Shown here in pieces: positions 43,831 to 54,012 of a DNA stretch of 64,000 nucleotides (position 1 is the stretch's first letter; each line of letters opens with the position of its first letter). The DNA lies in NCBI GenBank assembly GCA_949987705.1, contig OX465282.1:125818310-125882309 (forward strand), written 5' to 3'. Under the pieces are notes generated by a model. It had not been told where the DNA came from. It did not search any database and saw only the letters and a program-made list of their open reading frames with translations. The DNA comes from Thereva unica (lineage: Eukaryota; Arthropoda; Insecta; Diptera; Therevidae). Made by a program: the position numbers and the translations under genes.

Positions 43831-44052
43831 GCCCCTGTGCTTAATGTCGAGTCGTGATTTGTGACAAGTTTGAGCTGAAGAACGTAACGTTTTAATCGAA
43901 TTACGATTTTCAGCATAATGGCCTAGAGTGGAAGTGCTAAGTGCGAGTTTAGCCCCCTATGCTGAAAGTTAGCCCCCAATTCGTCTGAAACGCCACTTTC
44001 TTCAACTCAAAAAACTTGTCACAAATCACGACTCGACATTCAGCACACGGGC
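43831..44052. mobile_element. 222-bp MITE with ~45-bp terminal inverted repeats
   Basis: GGCCC(C/G)TGTGCT(T/G)AATGTCGAG and the following GTCGTGATTTGTGACAAG appear at both ends in inverted orientation. ACT stands on both outer sides. It lies inside the LOA/R1-like remnant. The superfamily is uncertain because the duplication is only 3 bp. Confidence 0.75.
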
Positions 44053-44059
44053 CACTGTC

Positions 44060-44170
44060 GGCAATCTATTTATAAATAGAAAGAGTGCAATATCGAACAG
44101 CAGCTCTAGTTGGAAAATAGTGAAAAAGAGAGGGAGATATAAAAGAAGGAACTGCCACAAACTAGCCGCG
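44060..44170 (-). repeat. SINE 3' body fragment, reversed
   Basis: Reverse-complemented, it matches the SINE body near 4385-4470: TTGTGGC(A/G)GTTCCTTC, AGAGCTGCTGTTCGA(C/T)ATTGCACTCT and ATAGATTG. An extra 25-30 bp lies between the blocks. The head and tail are missing. Confidence 0.75.
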
Positions 44171-44179
44171 CTATTTGTA

Positions 44180-44800
44180 TTCTACCGAAGGTGGCTTTCA
44201 TTCCGAAAGCGGGTAAAATCTCCTCCCTCAATCCAAAATAATTGAGACATATATGCCTCACATTCTTTCTCCTCAAGATACTAGAAAGACTTGTGCAGAT
44301 TCATATTAAGCAAAGCATTGATAGAAGGTTGCTTTCGCCTCGCAGCCCGAAAGGTGAATCTTAAGAGACTGCACTCCATTTTCTGGTATCGGTCATTGAA
44401 AAATCCCTTGAATTCAATGAACTCTCTTTGGCTGCTTTCTTAGAAATTGAAAATGCTTTCAACAATGTTGAATCTGCTGCGGGCACAGGGGTACTCCAGG
44501 TCAGTTATTGATCAGTTGCTGAAGTCCAGGGTCATAAAGTCTAGTCGGGGGTTTTCGGGAGAAGTCAGACGGGTTGAAAAAGGCACATCGCAGGGTGGGG
44601 CTCTATCGCCGCTCCTTTGGAATTTAACAGTCAACGAAATGTTTATAACCCTAAGGGAGTCGGGGTGCATCACGGTGGCCTATGCTGATGATATTGTGCT
44701 GGTGGTGACCAGCAAGTACATCTCAACAATAAGACATATAATGCGACGAGCTACTTGTTCATTGGGCTACTGCAAAGGGTCGAGGCATTAATGCAGCTAA
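44180..44800 (+). pseudogene. LOA/R1-like reverse transcriptase
   Basis: Blocks present: V-A/S-F-I-P-K-like start (44190), A-F-L-E-I-E-N-A-F-N-N-V (44440), G-T-S-Q-G-G-A-L-S-P-L-L-W-N-L (44580) and the catalytic V-A-Y-A-D-D-I-V-L (44680). The 114-codon frame 44447-44791 holds the last two. Earlier blocks are in other frames, and stops follow. Confidence 0.8.
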
Positions 44801-45339
44801 GACTGAAGTAATGCTCTTAACAAGGAAGCATAGCTTTCCCGATTTTTCTTCTCTAAGACTCTGCAATGAACACCTGCAACTTAAGGACCATACGAAATTT
44901 TTACGTCTCATACTGCATAGGAAACTAACGTGGCCGAATCTTTTAGAGAGAGCCAATAAGGCCAAAACAGCTCTCTTCTTTACCAAAGAACAATCGGAGT
45001 CAACTGGAGCCTTAAACCCCGTATCGTCCACTTGTTGTATACAGCCGTAACTAGACCTATCCTTATGCATGGCATATCGGTTTAATGGACTGCATTATAG
45101 AAGGTTACGTGTCGTAAGATACTAGAAAACGTCCAAAGAACAACTGGCTGTGAATTAGTGGTGCAATGAGAAACACCCCAACAGCTGCGCTGGATGTCTT
45201 ATTGCCTCTTATTGCTTTGGATATACATGCCGAGTAAATGGACGACCGTAAGCACAAAGCTTCTCTTGGGCGGGCTCTATATTCATATGGTCACTCATCT
45301 ATCGTTAGGAGGCTCGCCACCGCTGCGGACAACCTAGAC

Positions 45340-45655
45340 TATACTACTCCTATCTACACAGATGGCTCTAAAATTTGGAACAGCATAGGCTCTGGTATTT
45401 TGTTTCCGAAGCATTGAATGTAGATACCTCTCTTCGTCTACTCGACCATTGCAGCGTCTTCCAGGCCAAAGTCACTGGGATCTAGGAGGCTCTCGAATGA
45501 CCTCTATCGGTTAGCCAAGAGGCTTTCGAAGCTCTTAATTCTGTCGTCACAACATCCACGATTATTCTGGACTGCCGCAGGTCTCTGTGTAAGACTGCCA
45601 CTCAGTTTGATATAACACTTTGTTGGGTTCCTGGACACAGTGGGATTAGGGGAAA
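45340..45655 (+). pseudogene. RNase H domain of the LOA/R1-like element
   Basis: Y-T-D-G-S-K near 45360 and C-W-V-P-G-H-S-G-I near 45630 are the first and last catalytic blocks of RNase H; the middle is frame-disrupted. The sequence is cut at 45658 by the poly(T) end of a reversed CR1/L2-like insertion. Confidence 0.75.
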
Positions 45656-45659
45656 CTTA

Positions 45660-45690
<31 letters not shown>

Positions 45691-45800
45691 TGGCAGTGCT
45701 AAGCTCAGGTTCACTACTAGTCCGTCATGTCATGTGTCACGTCATGGTGCAATGTCTAGCAGTAAGCTTAGTACGGGGGAGGGATGAGGGGGGGCATAGG

Positions 45801-46536
45801 TTAAGGATTAAAAGGTACGGGGGGGGGGGGGTATTGAAGAAGGTGGTGATGAACCCTGCGTTTGAACTCTTGGATGTTGTAGGAGTTCGGAAATACTGAC
45901 TGCGAGAGGTTATTCCACAGCCGAGTTGTTCTATTAACAAACGAATTCATATCTTGTTGAGTGCGTGAAAAGGGTAGTTGCAGGTGAAGGGAATGAGACG
46001 AGTGGGCTAATCTGGTCTTGCGGGTATAAGATTGCCGTGGAGGCAGGAGAGCGTTTAACTCGGAGGAACAGTCACTGTGGTAGTAGCGATAAAATTTTGT
46101 CAGTGCTGCTACATTCCTACGGTGGCTCAGGGGGTCGATGGTGGAGCAGGCGGTGTCGTCATCAATTAACTTGAGCGCCCCAAACGAGGGAGTTATATTC
46201 GAGAAGAGGCCGAATGTAGGATTTATAAATAACAGCACGGGCCGATGGCTGGAGGAGGAACTTGCACCTCTTAAGAAATCCCAAGCACTGAGATCCTTGT
46301 TTGGCGATTTGGAATATGTGGTCATTCCATCGCAAGTCTTTGGCTAAAGTCACGCCTAAGATGTGTAGGGATGGGTCGGCCTTTAGTACCACGTCATCCA
46401 CTTTCAAGGATGATGAGGTGTTGAACTTCTTTTTGGAGATAAGACAGTACTTGGTTTTGTCGGGGTTGAATTCAACACGATTCTTCTTTCCCCACTCTAG
46501 AATCAGCTTAATGTCATTTATAATCGACTTGGACAT
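45801..46536 (-). pseudogene. CR1/L2-like RT C-terminal part, minus copy
   Basis: Two frames (46536-46162 and 46325-45801) give N-P-D-K-T-K-Y-C, L-G-V-T-L-A-K-D-L-R-W and the C-terminal H-R-R-N-V-A-A-L through T-T-R-L-W-N-N-L. They correspond to codons of the open plus copy at 12145-12921. A frameshift near 46200 removes a short segment. Confidence 0.85.
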
Positions 46537-46579
46537 TAGTTCGCGATCATCAAGACAGGATCTGGCATGAGTCTGTCTT

Positions 46580-47009
46580 GTATCGACGCTGTACGAGTAA
46601 CGTAGAATAGGGCCGGTGATAAAATTGACCCCTGGGGGACCCCCGCAGAGATCGGGTGGGATGCGGATTTGACGCCATCCAATACTACTTTGATTGAACG
46701 GCCAAAAAGGAAACTCTCAATCCACTTCTGTAGAAGTGAGTCAACTCCAATAGCTTTGAGTTTAGCTAACAGGGCTGTGTGCCAAACTCTATCGAAAGCC
46801 TTGGAGATATCCAGAGCAACCAGACTAGACTCACCGGATTCATGCAGACTACGGCTGAGGTGTTCTGTAAGACAGACTAAAAGATCGCCAGTGGATCTTT
46901 TTTGTCGGAAGCCATACTGTTTGTCGTTTATGAGTAGGTTGGATTCTAGATATCCCATAAGCTTTTTGTTGATTATCGTCTCCATGGTTTTGGAGAGAAT
47001 AGAAGTGTA
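46580..47009 (-). pseudogene. CR1/L2-like RT core, minus copy
   Basis: Reads T-S-I-L-S-K-T-M-E, Q-Y-G-F-R-Q-K-R-S-T-G-D-L, L-D-I-S-K-A-F-D-R-V-W-H and G-V-P-Q-G-S-I-L-S-P-A-L-F. Then a deletion joins A-L-F to sequence just past the catalytic block, so this copy could never have worked. Confidence 0.85.
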
Positions 47010-48677
47010 ATAGCATAATGGCGCGATAAAATAGTGGGCGCCACTTATGCGAGGTATTACCCCCTTAGCCATAAGCCCGGAAAAGCATGACCAAGGAGCC
47101 AACACCATACATAAGAAAGGAAACTAACTTCCGGAACTCCTACGCCGGCCACACGGAGTTATCTAGCTCGCCGGAGGGGTCGTGGGGTGTGTGGCCGGGG
47201 CTTAGCGCGGTTGGTTCAACACTTACCTGTGCCAGTGCAATCTTGAATTCCACCTCCATCCTTCGCCGGACATCACCTGAGCCTCGTCAAACCCTGAAAA
47301 GAAGTGATCCCCCCTCAACCATTCCACCCAAAGAAAGTTAATACATGGCCATAATAGTTATAATCGTTTTAATACATTGCAATAAACTTGTATCTTACAG
47401 GCGCAATCAACATGCCAAACAACATAGTGAACAAGGAACAATTTCACTAATGATTATAGGTCTCCTTGGCAGATATTAAAAATATTATTTTATCCTATTA
47501 AATGATCAATTTCAAGGAACTTACAATGAAATTTTCTTAGATATACATTAGTCCGAGAATCAAGAAGGAAAAAAACGCGCAGTACTGGCACCAACACTCC
47601 TCGTTTTGTACATTCGTTAACACAAACGTTTGGGTCAATTTACGGATGAACAAATTCCCGAAAAAATCAACACAGAAATTAAGAAAGTAAGCAACGCAAG
47701 ATTATAATTCTAAATATATAAATAATTCTAACAAGGAGTCACCCAAAACACGACTTCATAAAAACTTAATAAATTGATTCACAAGTTGTCACCTAAGGCT
47801 ATCAAAATGATTATTATCTCAATATATGTACGCAATATATGTACTAACTTAACCTGAAAAGTGTATGTTATTACATAAAAAAACAAACCAAAATGTGTCT
47901 ATGTAAATGAAATCATTACAAGAAGAACTATAAAAATTAACTATAAAAGTTATGTGTCCAGAAGCAAATACCATCCAAGCTGGAGGAGGCCTAGCCGCTA
48001 ATCTTCCTGGTCTGGTAGCCGCAATTCGAACTGAGGGTTAACTTCTGGGAGGACCGGGCGGTGTGCAAAATTCTTCCTCTACAAAGCGAGTGGGCAGCGT
48101 CGGGCAGCGCTCTTTTAAATACGGCGCCGACCGTCACGATCCAGGCTTACTACCACTCCTCCTGGTTCTGGCCCTCACGTTTTGCCTAGCAGCCTTCCGT
48201 CGGGAATCCTACTTACAAATTATACCCAAGAACTTACGCGCAATCCGACCGGTTGGAATCCGGGGCTTCCGACACTGAAGTCAACAGATCCTGCAGGTTG
48301 GGATCTTCTAGTTCTTGTGGCCTGAGATTGGATTCGAAATCTGCACAACTGAGGAATTCTTCTTGCTCGTAATAGTCTTCATCGCTGTCTACATCCAGTA
48401 TTTTTTTAATTAAAACTCGTAATTAATATTTGAAATTAAATCGGACATCGAATGGGGGCTATGGAATCCAGATCCAATGTTTTCTTTTTTATTTAATTTT
48501 AAATTTTTTCAAACCAAAAACTTTTTCAGTCAATTTTCACCTCCCTCAAAATTCGAACTCCATTTTTTTTTTCTTTTTTTCTTTCTCCCCGCCTACCTTT
48601 TTGTTCCCAACCAACTACTCGATTTTCTTCCCCACAGTAATTTTTAGTCAAGTAGATATTACGTCAAAACTGACCGT
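47009..48677. mobile_element. 1.67-kb insertion resembling a solo LTR
   Basis: Compared with the plus copy, RT coding sequence is interrupted here and resumes with the 6 bp AGAAGT repeated on both sides (around 47003-47008 and 48679-48684). The insert starts TGTAATAGC and ends CCGTTACA, so TG...CA ends with a GAAG duplication are possible. No internal domains or internal direct repeat are seen, which fits a solo LTR. On the minus strand about 48235-48420 has an open acidic frame (D-V-D-S-D-E-D-Y-Y-E-Q-E-E) that I cannot assign. Confidence 0.6.
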
Positions 48678-48689
48678 TACAGAAGTATT

Positions 48690-49127
48690 TGCTATTGGGC
48701 GGTAATTGGAGGGATCGCTGGAATCACCTTTTTTCTGTATGGGCTGAACATGGGCAAGTTTCCAAGAGTCGGGATAAACTCCGGAGAAATATGACAGGGA
48801 AAATAATTTGCGCAGAGGTTTAGCCAAAGGTGAGGCGCATTGTTTTAAGACGATAGGGGGTATATTATCGGGTCCAGTGGATTTGTTGGCATCGAGCTCT
48901 TTGAGGCACCTGTACACCTCGCGAGTCCTGAAGAAAACCCTGTCCATTGAATGGGCGTTATGCTCGGAAACAGGGGGTAGCACATCAGTTTCGGGTAAAG
49001 AAGAATTCGAAGCGAACATAGATGCTAATAAATTGGCCTTGGATTTGCTGTCTGCTATTACCTTCTCATTGTGAATAAAGGAAGGGGTTGAAGTTGTAGT
49101 GAAATTCTTCTTGATGGAACTTACCAA
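48690..49127 (-). pseudogene. CR1/L2-like RT N-terminal part, minus copy
   Basis: The frame runs from the linker (H-N-E-K-V-I-A-D-S-K-S-K) through L-K-E-L-D-A-N-K-S-T-G-P-D-N and the stretch L-A-H-V-Q-P-I-Q-K-K-G-D to N-Y-R-P-I-A, where the 1.67-kb insertion cuts it. Confidence 0.87.
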
Positions 49128-49164
49128 GGACCAGAAGTTTTTGCTACCGGAGGTTGCATTTAGG

Positions 49165-49440
49165 AGTTTACTTCAAGCCATGTAGTAAAAGTGCTGACCG
49201 GTCACTGTCCCTTTGGCCCGCACGCCGAAAGACTAGGACTTCCCCACAACCACTTGTGCAGAAATTCAGGAGGAAACTGCCTCCCATCTTCTCTGTTCAT
49301 ATCCGGCCCTCACGAAGAAAAGAGGGACCTTCCTCGGCTCATCTTTCCTAATGGATTAAGTGAGCTGCAAAACACTGGTGTTCCTGACCTCTGTCGCTTT
49401 ATTACAAGCTCCAAATGGCTTAAAATGGCCTGAATGGTCA
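49165..49440 (+). pseudogene. LOA/R1-like C-terminal fragment
   Basis: The plus frame has L-T-G-H-C-P-F-G-P-H-A-E-R-L-G-L-P, then H-L-C-R and a degenerate cysteine cluster, the region that follows RNase H in LOA/R1-type elements. It is the far side of the element cut at 45658. 49441-49640 looks like its 3' flank. Confidence 0.75.
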
Positions 49441-49640
49441 ATGGAATGGCCAATGGGCCAAATGGCGTGCCTAAGTGGGCTCCCCAGTGGGGTGCAGCTA
49501 TTTCAACCTAACCTGTGCGCAACCAAAGAGTATGTCAAATTTTGCATCTGCCCCTAAATCAGAAACAAGTACTGCGCAACTGTATCACGCACACCATTTT
49601 TCCTAAAGGTTAAAACACAAGTTTTTTTTACTCATATTAC

Positions 49641-49646
49641 TTTATT
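49641..49646 (-). terminator. Candidate poly(A) signal of the latrotoxin-like gene
   Basis: On the minus strand AATAAA occurs about 155 nt after the stop codon of the 53960-49800 gene, the nearest full match downstream. Confidence 0.5.
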
Positions 49647-49799
49647 TTCAAAACAGAAACATGTACATATACAATACAGAAGCAAGTATACAATTTTATA
49701 TAAAATACATTGTGATTAATTATTTTACTTTTAGCGATGTTTACATCTCAATTTCAATTCAATTCTCAAAAAACTTTACCAATTCTTTTCCCGATTTAT

Positions 49800-52700
49800 C
49801 TAATTTTCACAATTTCCATCGGTAGCGCATGCGTTCTTAACAAACTGAGTTAGAATTATCGGTATATTAGAGAATTTTTCATTTCTAATCATTTTCTCAA
49901 TATCAACGTACAATTGATAAAAGTCCAAATTGCCCGCATTTTTCACTGATTTTTTTAGTAATTTCTCAAACTTTTGGGTTATTTTCAGAGCGCCTGCGCG
50001 AGCATCTTCAGGCGTAATATCTGAAAATTTTGGAAGAGGATATTTTTTGTTTAAGTAGTTTTGTAGCAAGATGTATCCCAGGGATAAGTTGTTATCCAAG
50101 AAATTGACATCATTTAATTTAACTGCGCCTTGTTTATCATTCAAATTGTCCAAACATAAAGGATTTAGTAGATTGTGCTTTGGATGATTGATGTTACTAC
50201 CAGCTGCAATGAGGTATTTTAAAACATCATCAATATTTTGATATTCTACTTCATTAGCCAATCTTTTAATCCTGTTTTTATTTTTCTGGTTCTCAGCGCC
50301 TTGTGCCTGATTCAATAAATCAACAATTTCGGTATAGTTTCCATCTTTAGCATAGTCTAAAGCTGTTTTACCTTGATTGTTTTTCGCTTGAATGTTAACT
50401 TTATTCTCTATTAATTTTTTTATCAATTTCGTTCCATTATGCATAGCTGCGATATGCAATGGTGTATTTCCATTGGCATCGGTTGCACTTAAATCAGCAT
50501 ATGGTAACATTGTATCGGCAAGATTAATATCATACGCAATTGCAACGAGTAATGGTCTAGTTGCAAAGACATCGTCTAGCTTCGGTGAAACACACTCACC
50601 ACTGATATAGTCGCCGGGAGTAAAAACATATTTGTTATTCACAATCGCGTTGCATATTTCTTGTGCTTTTAACAATTCTTGTATTTTGGGATGTTTTTTG
50701 GCATTTATTAGGTGATCCAAAGGTGTAAGATGCTTATTATCTTTGGGACTTAAATCGGCTTCATTTAGTATCAAAAGTTTAACTGATTGCAAACAACCGC
50801 TCCATGCAGCCATATGCATTGGAGTTAGACCATCTAAATTTGCTGCACTCACATTGAAATTTAGATCTATTAGTGATTCGACAATTGTTGCAGTTTTTGC
50901 AGTATCATTTTTACATATGGAATCTTCGATTGGTGAAACGGCATAGTGTAAAAGGGTGTTGTTTTTATCATCAATCAAGGAAGGCTCGTAATTCTTATCA
51001 GTTAAATATTCAAGCAGTTTCGGATTACCAGAAGAGTATGGAAGTGCACCAAGATCATTAATTGCCACATGTTGTTGCTCATGCAGATACTTAACAATAC
51101 CAAACCAGCCGTATGCTACACCAATTTTCATTATATCGTTAAAATGCGGCTTTATATCTTCGGTTTGTAGTTTTATGTATTTTTCTAATGTCTTAACATG
51201 TCCATGCTTAGCTGCAGTTTTTGCTGGAATTACTAGTGGTGTTGCTTTGTCTTTACCAAGAAGGTAGTCGATAACATCTAGATATTTATATTTGCTAGCT
51301 TCGTTCACTAGACATTTATAGTCCATTGTATGTTCTGCACCGGTACAAACAGAACCAACTCTTCCTTGGTCAACTAACTTTCGAACTATTTCCAAGTGAC
51401 CATTTTCAAGTGCTGCTTTCAATAGATTACCAACAGGATACTTGGCATCTATCAAATTTTCCATAATGTCTAGATGCCCATTTGCAGCAGATATGGTCAA
51501 CATATCGTTTCCATCATTATCTTTGGCACATACAACTGCAGAATTTTGCATGAGATATTGTATAATATCCCAATTACCTTTTTTCGTAGCAGCTAACAAT
51601 GGTGTAAGTCCTTTCTTAGTTGTAGCTTCTTTGTTAGCACCTTTATTCACCAATGCCTTAACAATATTTATATTCTTATGCATTGCAGCAATATGAAGCG
51701 CTGTTAAGCCATCATTGGTCGTATCATCGAGACGTATTTGTGGATCCTTCAATAACTTCTCAACTATACTCTCTTGTCCTGTACCAGCTGCAATATGCAA
51801 TGGTGTAAACCCGTCCGAATTTTTTGCATTAACATCAATCCCATTAACTTTCAACAGCTTAAAAGCGGCATCTTCTTTCCGTAAGGAAACTGCATAGTGA
51901 AGTGGTGACCAATTTGTTGTCGATCTTACATTTACATTAACATTTTGCTTGATCAAAAAGTCTAACATTTCTGAACTACCATTGTTCACAGCGAAATGAA
52001 GTGGGGTTAGCATAGTCGAACTTAAAGCGTTGTAGTCCAACTTCTTTTTTGATTTTAACTGCTCTGCGATTTGATGAAAATTACCCATTGCTGCCATGTG
52101 CAAAGGTGTTAGGTTTTCACTTGTTGCTTTTACATTCACATTAATTTTATCATGTTCTAATAAAACTTTAACAATTTCCGTTGCATTACGCGATACAGCA
52201 GTATGTAAGGGTTTCATTTTCTTATCATCACCCTTATTAACGTCGACATTAGTGCAGTTAAGTAAATTTTGAATAGTTTCTATATCATCTTGACGTACAG
52301 CTAGATTCAAAGGTGTTAGCTTGTGAACTTTTGTTTTTATATTAACATAAGCATTTTTTTTACATAAGGCTCCCACAAATTTCGCATTACCCTCTTCAGC
52401 AGCGATATGAAGTGGTGTATAACCATTGTCATCGAGGGCGTTGATGTCGGCAATACTCAATAATGTATCTCGAATGCTGTTAGGCAAAGATTTAAAGGCT
52501 GCTGCAGCATGTATTGCCTGTCTTCCTTGATCGAATGCTGCTTTAACATCAGCATTATTCCGAATCAATGTCTGCAAAATTTTATCTATTTCAACTTCTG
52601 AAGCATACAAACCAGACATAGCATTATACAAATCCCTATTGATGTCCATAAAGTCAGTAACTGCCTGATCATTAATAACACGAACTAGCTGTGCATTTTT

Positions 52701-53960
52701 ATCGTTGAACTTTCTGAAAACAAGTCTTGTAAATGCGTTGTTTTTATTACTTGGCAATTTTACAAGCGGATTAGCTGTGGCTCCAATCACTATGGGTGTT
52801 GCCCAATCACCAATATTCGAGAATTCTTTACCATTTTTATATTGTATTGCATACGTTACAGTGCTGCCACTTTTCCACTCACCAAATGGTGTTTCAATTG
52901 GTGATATTGTAAAATTCAATGCTTCGTTCAAGTTAAGCTGAACTAGATCAACATCAAGAGTTGGCAGTTTCAATTCTTCCAACTTATCCTTGACTAAGTT
53001 CAAATCATTTATCTGCTTAGTCAATGTCTGAACAAATTCATCCTCATCAACAATGGAATATTTTTCTGTAATCTCTTCGGTAATATTATTGATTCTTGTT
53101 GTAATACCAAAAATTCTCCCAAAACTTTGCTTAATTTCACGCAGTTTCTGAAATTGTTTATTGAAATCGTCCAATTTACCATTTTCATAATAATAATCCG
53201 CAATATAAGAATATTGCTCATACCGGAAAAGAGGCATCGTCAGAAGTGTTCGTGCACCAGAAAATAATGCAAAAAGTTGAGAGAACGTAACATCACTACC
53301 ACTTGTATCGAGTATCCTCTGAAGCATAGTATCAAGTGCATCAGTATATTTAGACATTCTTGAATCTTTAAGATAACCCAAAAACAATTTTATTTCATCA
53401 ATATTGGCAATATAATTTGCCTTCGAATAATTATCAATTTTCTTTTTTTCACTATCAAAATCTTGTATGAAACTATTCACAACCGATATTTCACCGGCTG
53501 CTTGTATATTGAACAATTTCTCAAACTGACTATTCATTTCATACCTCGTTTGCTCAACAGCAGCCAGAGTTTTTGTTACAGTTTTAGAGATATCTTGCAA
53601 TGCAGCATAGTTTCTATCAATAGCCTTATCAACAGCGTCAAATCTCTCCTTGACAAGCTCTTTGATCTCATCAAATGGTATATCACCGCAGTCCATTTCG
53701 ATTAGGGCAATATCAGCTGATGCTTGAGATGTTAGTATTCCAGTTGTGATTAGGCCTGCCGCAGTTTGCCATAGTCCTTCGAAGAATGGTATTGCTGAAG
53801 CAAAATCGGCTATTCCTTCGACTATAGTTGCTGCACGGCCTCGCATTGCTGATGCTAGCTCCAAGTTCTTACATGTTTCTGCCTTGGTGGGCGCGGTGTC
53901 ATCCCTTTTGATACGGACAATTGACGTATCAGGGTTATTTTGTTTAGAATCCAGAAGCAT
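49800..53960 (-). CDS. Alpha-latrotoxin-like ankyrin-repeat protein, intact and intronless
   Basis: A single open frame of 1386 codons matches the latrotoxin plan in length and order. A short leader ends in a furin-type site R-I-K-R (16-19). An N-terminal helical region follows, with a hydrophobic stretch near 45-75, then a middle body to about 490. About 20 ankyrin-type repeats run from about 505 to 1225; T-P-L-H-I-A-A forms are strongest at both ends and repeats near 800-1000 are degenerate. A second R-I-K-R is at 1230-1233, followed by a 153-residue C-terminal domain. Cutting at both sites would leave about 1214 residues, close to mature black widow latrotoxins, which are processed likewise and form tetrameric pores. 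No typical signal peptide is present. A TATA box and initiator just upstream fix the start and leave no room for an upstream coding exon. Pore formation and the target are inferred from the family only. Confidence 0.88.
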   Translation of the reverse strand: MLLDSKQNNPDTSIVRIKRDDTAPTKAETCKNLELASAMRGRAATIVEGIADFASAIPFFEGLWQTAAGLITTGILTSQASADIALIEMDCGDIPFDEIKELVKERFDAVDKAIDRNYAALQDISKTVTKTLAAVEQTRYEMNSQFEKLFNIQAAGEISVVNSFIQDFDSEKKKIDNYSKANYIANIDEIKLFLGYLKDSRMSKYTDALDTMLQRILDTSGSDVTFSQLFALFSGARTLLTMPLFRYEQYSYIADYYYENGKLDDFNKQFQKLREIKQSFGRIFGITTRINNITEEITEKYSIVDEDEFVQTLTKQINDLNLVKDKLEELKLPTLDVDLVQLNLNEALNFTISPIETPFGEWKSGSTVTYAIQYKNGKEFSNIGDWATPIVIGATANPLVKLPSNKNNAFTRLVFRKFNDKNAQLVRVINDQAVTDFMDINRDLYNAMSGLYASEVEIDKILQTLIRNNADVKAAFDQGRQAIHAAAAFKSLPNSIRDTLLSIADINALDDNGYTPLHIAAEEGNAKFVGALCKKNAYVNIKTKVHKLTPLNLAVRQDDIETIQNLLNCTNVDVNKGDDKKMKPLHTAVSRNATEIVKVLLEHDKINVNVKATSENLTPLHMAAMGNFHQIAEQLKSKKKLDYNALSSTMLTPLHFAVNNGSSEMLDFLIKQNVNVNVRSTTNWSPLHYAVSLRKEDAAFKLLKVNGIDVNAKNSDGFTPLHIAAGTGQESIVEKLLKDPQIRLDDTTNDGLTALHIAAMHKNINIVKALVNKGANKEATTKKGLTPLLAATKKGNWDIIQYLMQNSAVVCAKDNDGNDMLTISAANGHLDIMENLIDAKYPVGNLLKAALENGHLEIVRKLVDQGRVGSVCTGAEHTMDYKCLVNEASKYKYLDVIDYLLGKDKATPLVIPAKTAAKHGHVKTLEKYIKLQTEDIKPHFNDIMKIGVAYGWFGIVKYLHEQQHVAINDLGALPYSSGNPKLLEYLTDKNYEPSLIDDKNNTLLHYAVSPIEDSICKNDTAKTATIVESLIDLNFNVSAANLDGLTPMHMAAWSGCLQSVKLLILNEADLSPKDNKHLTPLDHLINAKKHPKIQELLKAQEICNAIVNNKYVFTPGDYISGECVSPKLDDVFATRPLLVAIAYDINLADTMLPYADLSATDANGNTPLHIAAMHNGTKLIKKLIENKVNIQAKNNQGKTALDYAKDGNYTEIVDLLNQAQGAENQKNKNRIKRLANEVEYQNIDDVLKYLIAAGSNINHPKHNLLNPLCLDNLNDKQGAVKLNDVNFLDNNLSLGYILLQNYLNKKYPLPKFSDITPEDARAGALKITQKFEKLLKKSVKNAGNLDFYQLYVDIEKMIRNEKFSNIPIILTQFVKNACATDGNCEN

Positions 53961-53981
53961 TTTGAAGGTTGAGTGTTAGGC

Positions 53982-54012
53982 TGAAGATACTTCACCAATG
54001 AGACACTATATA
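53982..54012 (-). promoter_or_regulatory. Compact TATA/Inr core promoter of the latrotoxin-like gene
   Basis: On the minus strand TATATAG (54012-54006) lies 30 nt upstream of the A in a TCAG initiator-like site (53982). The resulting 5' UTR is 22 nt and leads directly to the ATG at 53960. The spacing is what arthropod TATA plus Inr promoters show. Confidence 0.65.

Larger units (their letters stand above)
43575..45655 (+). mobile_element. LOA/R1-like non-LTR element, degenerate and interrupted
   Basis: Pieces in order on the plus strand: endonuclease start (D-I-V-L-V-Q-E-S-W, 43595-43690), a MITE (43831-44052), a reversed SINE scrap (44060-44170), RT (44180-44800) and RNase H (45340-45650). 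Its 3' end continues at 49165-49440 after the minus-strand CR1/L2-like insertion. RNase H downstream of RT places it with LOA/I/R1-type elements. Confidence 0.75.
45659..49170 (-). mobile_element. CR1/L2-like non-LTR retrotransposon, minus-strand copy
   Basis: A 27-bp poly(T) (A tail) at 45660-45687 and the 3' UTR lead into the same RT as in the 9096 element, read on the minus strand to about 49127 and beyond into the linker. It retains the L-S-Y-F-S-G-V-Y-P-D-S-W segment deleted from the plus copy, but lacks the S-F-A-D-D region. An LTR-like insertion (about 47009-48677) splits it. It is itself inserted in the LOA/R1-like element. Confidence 0.87.
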
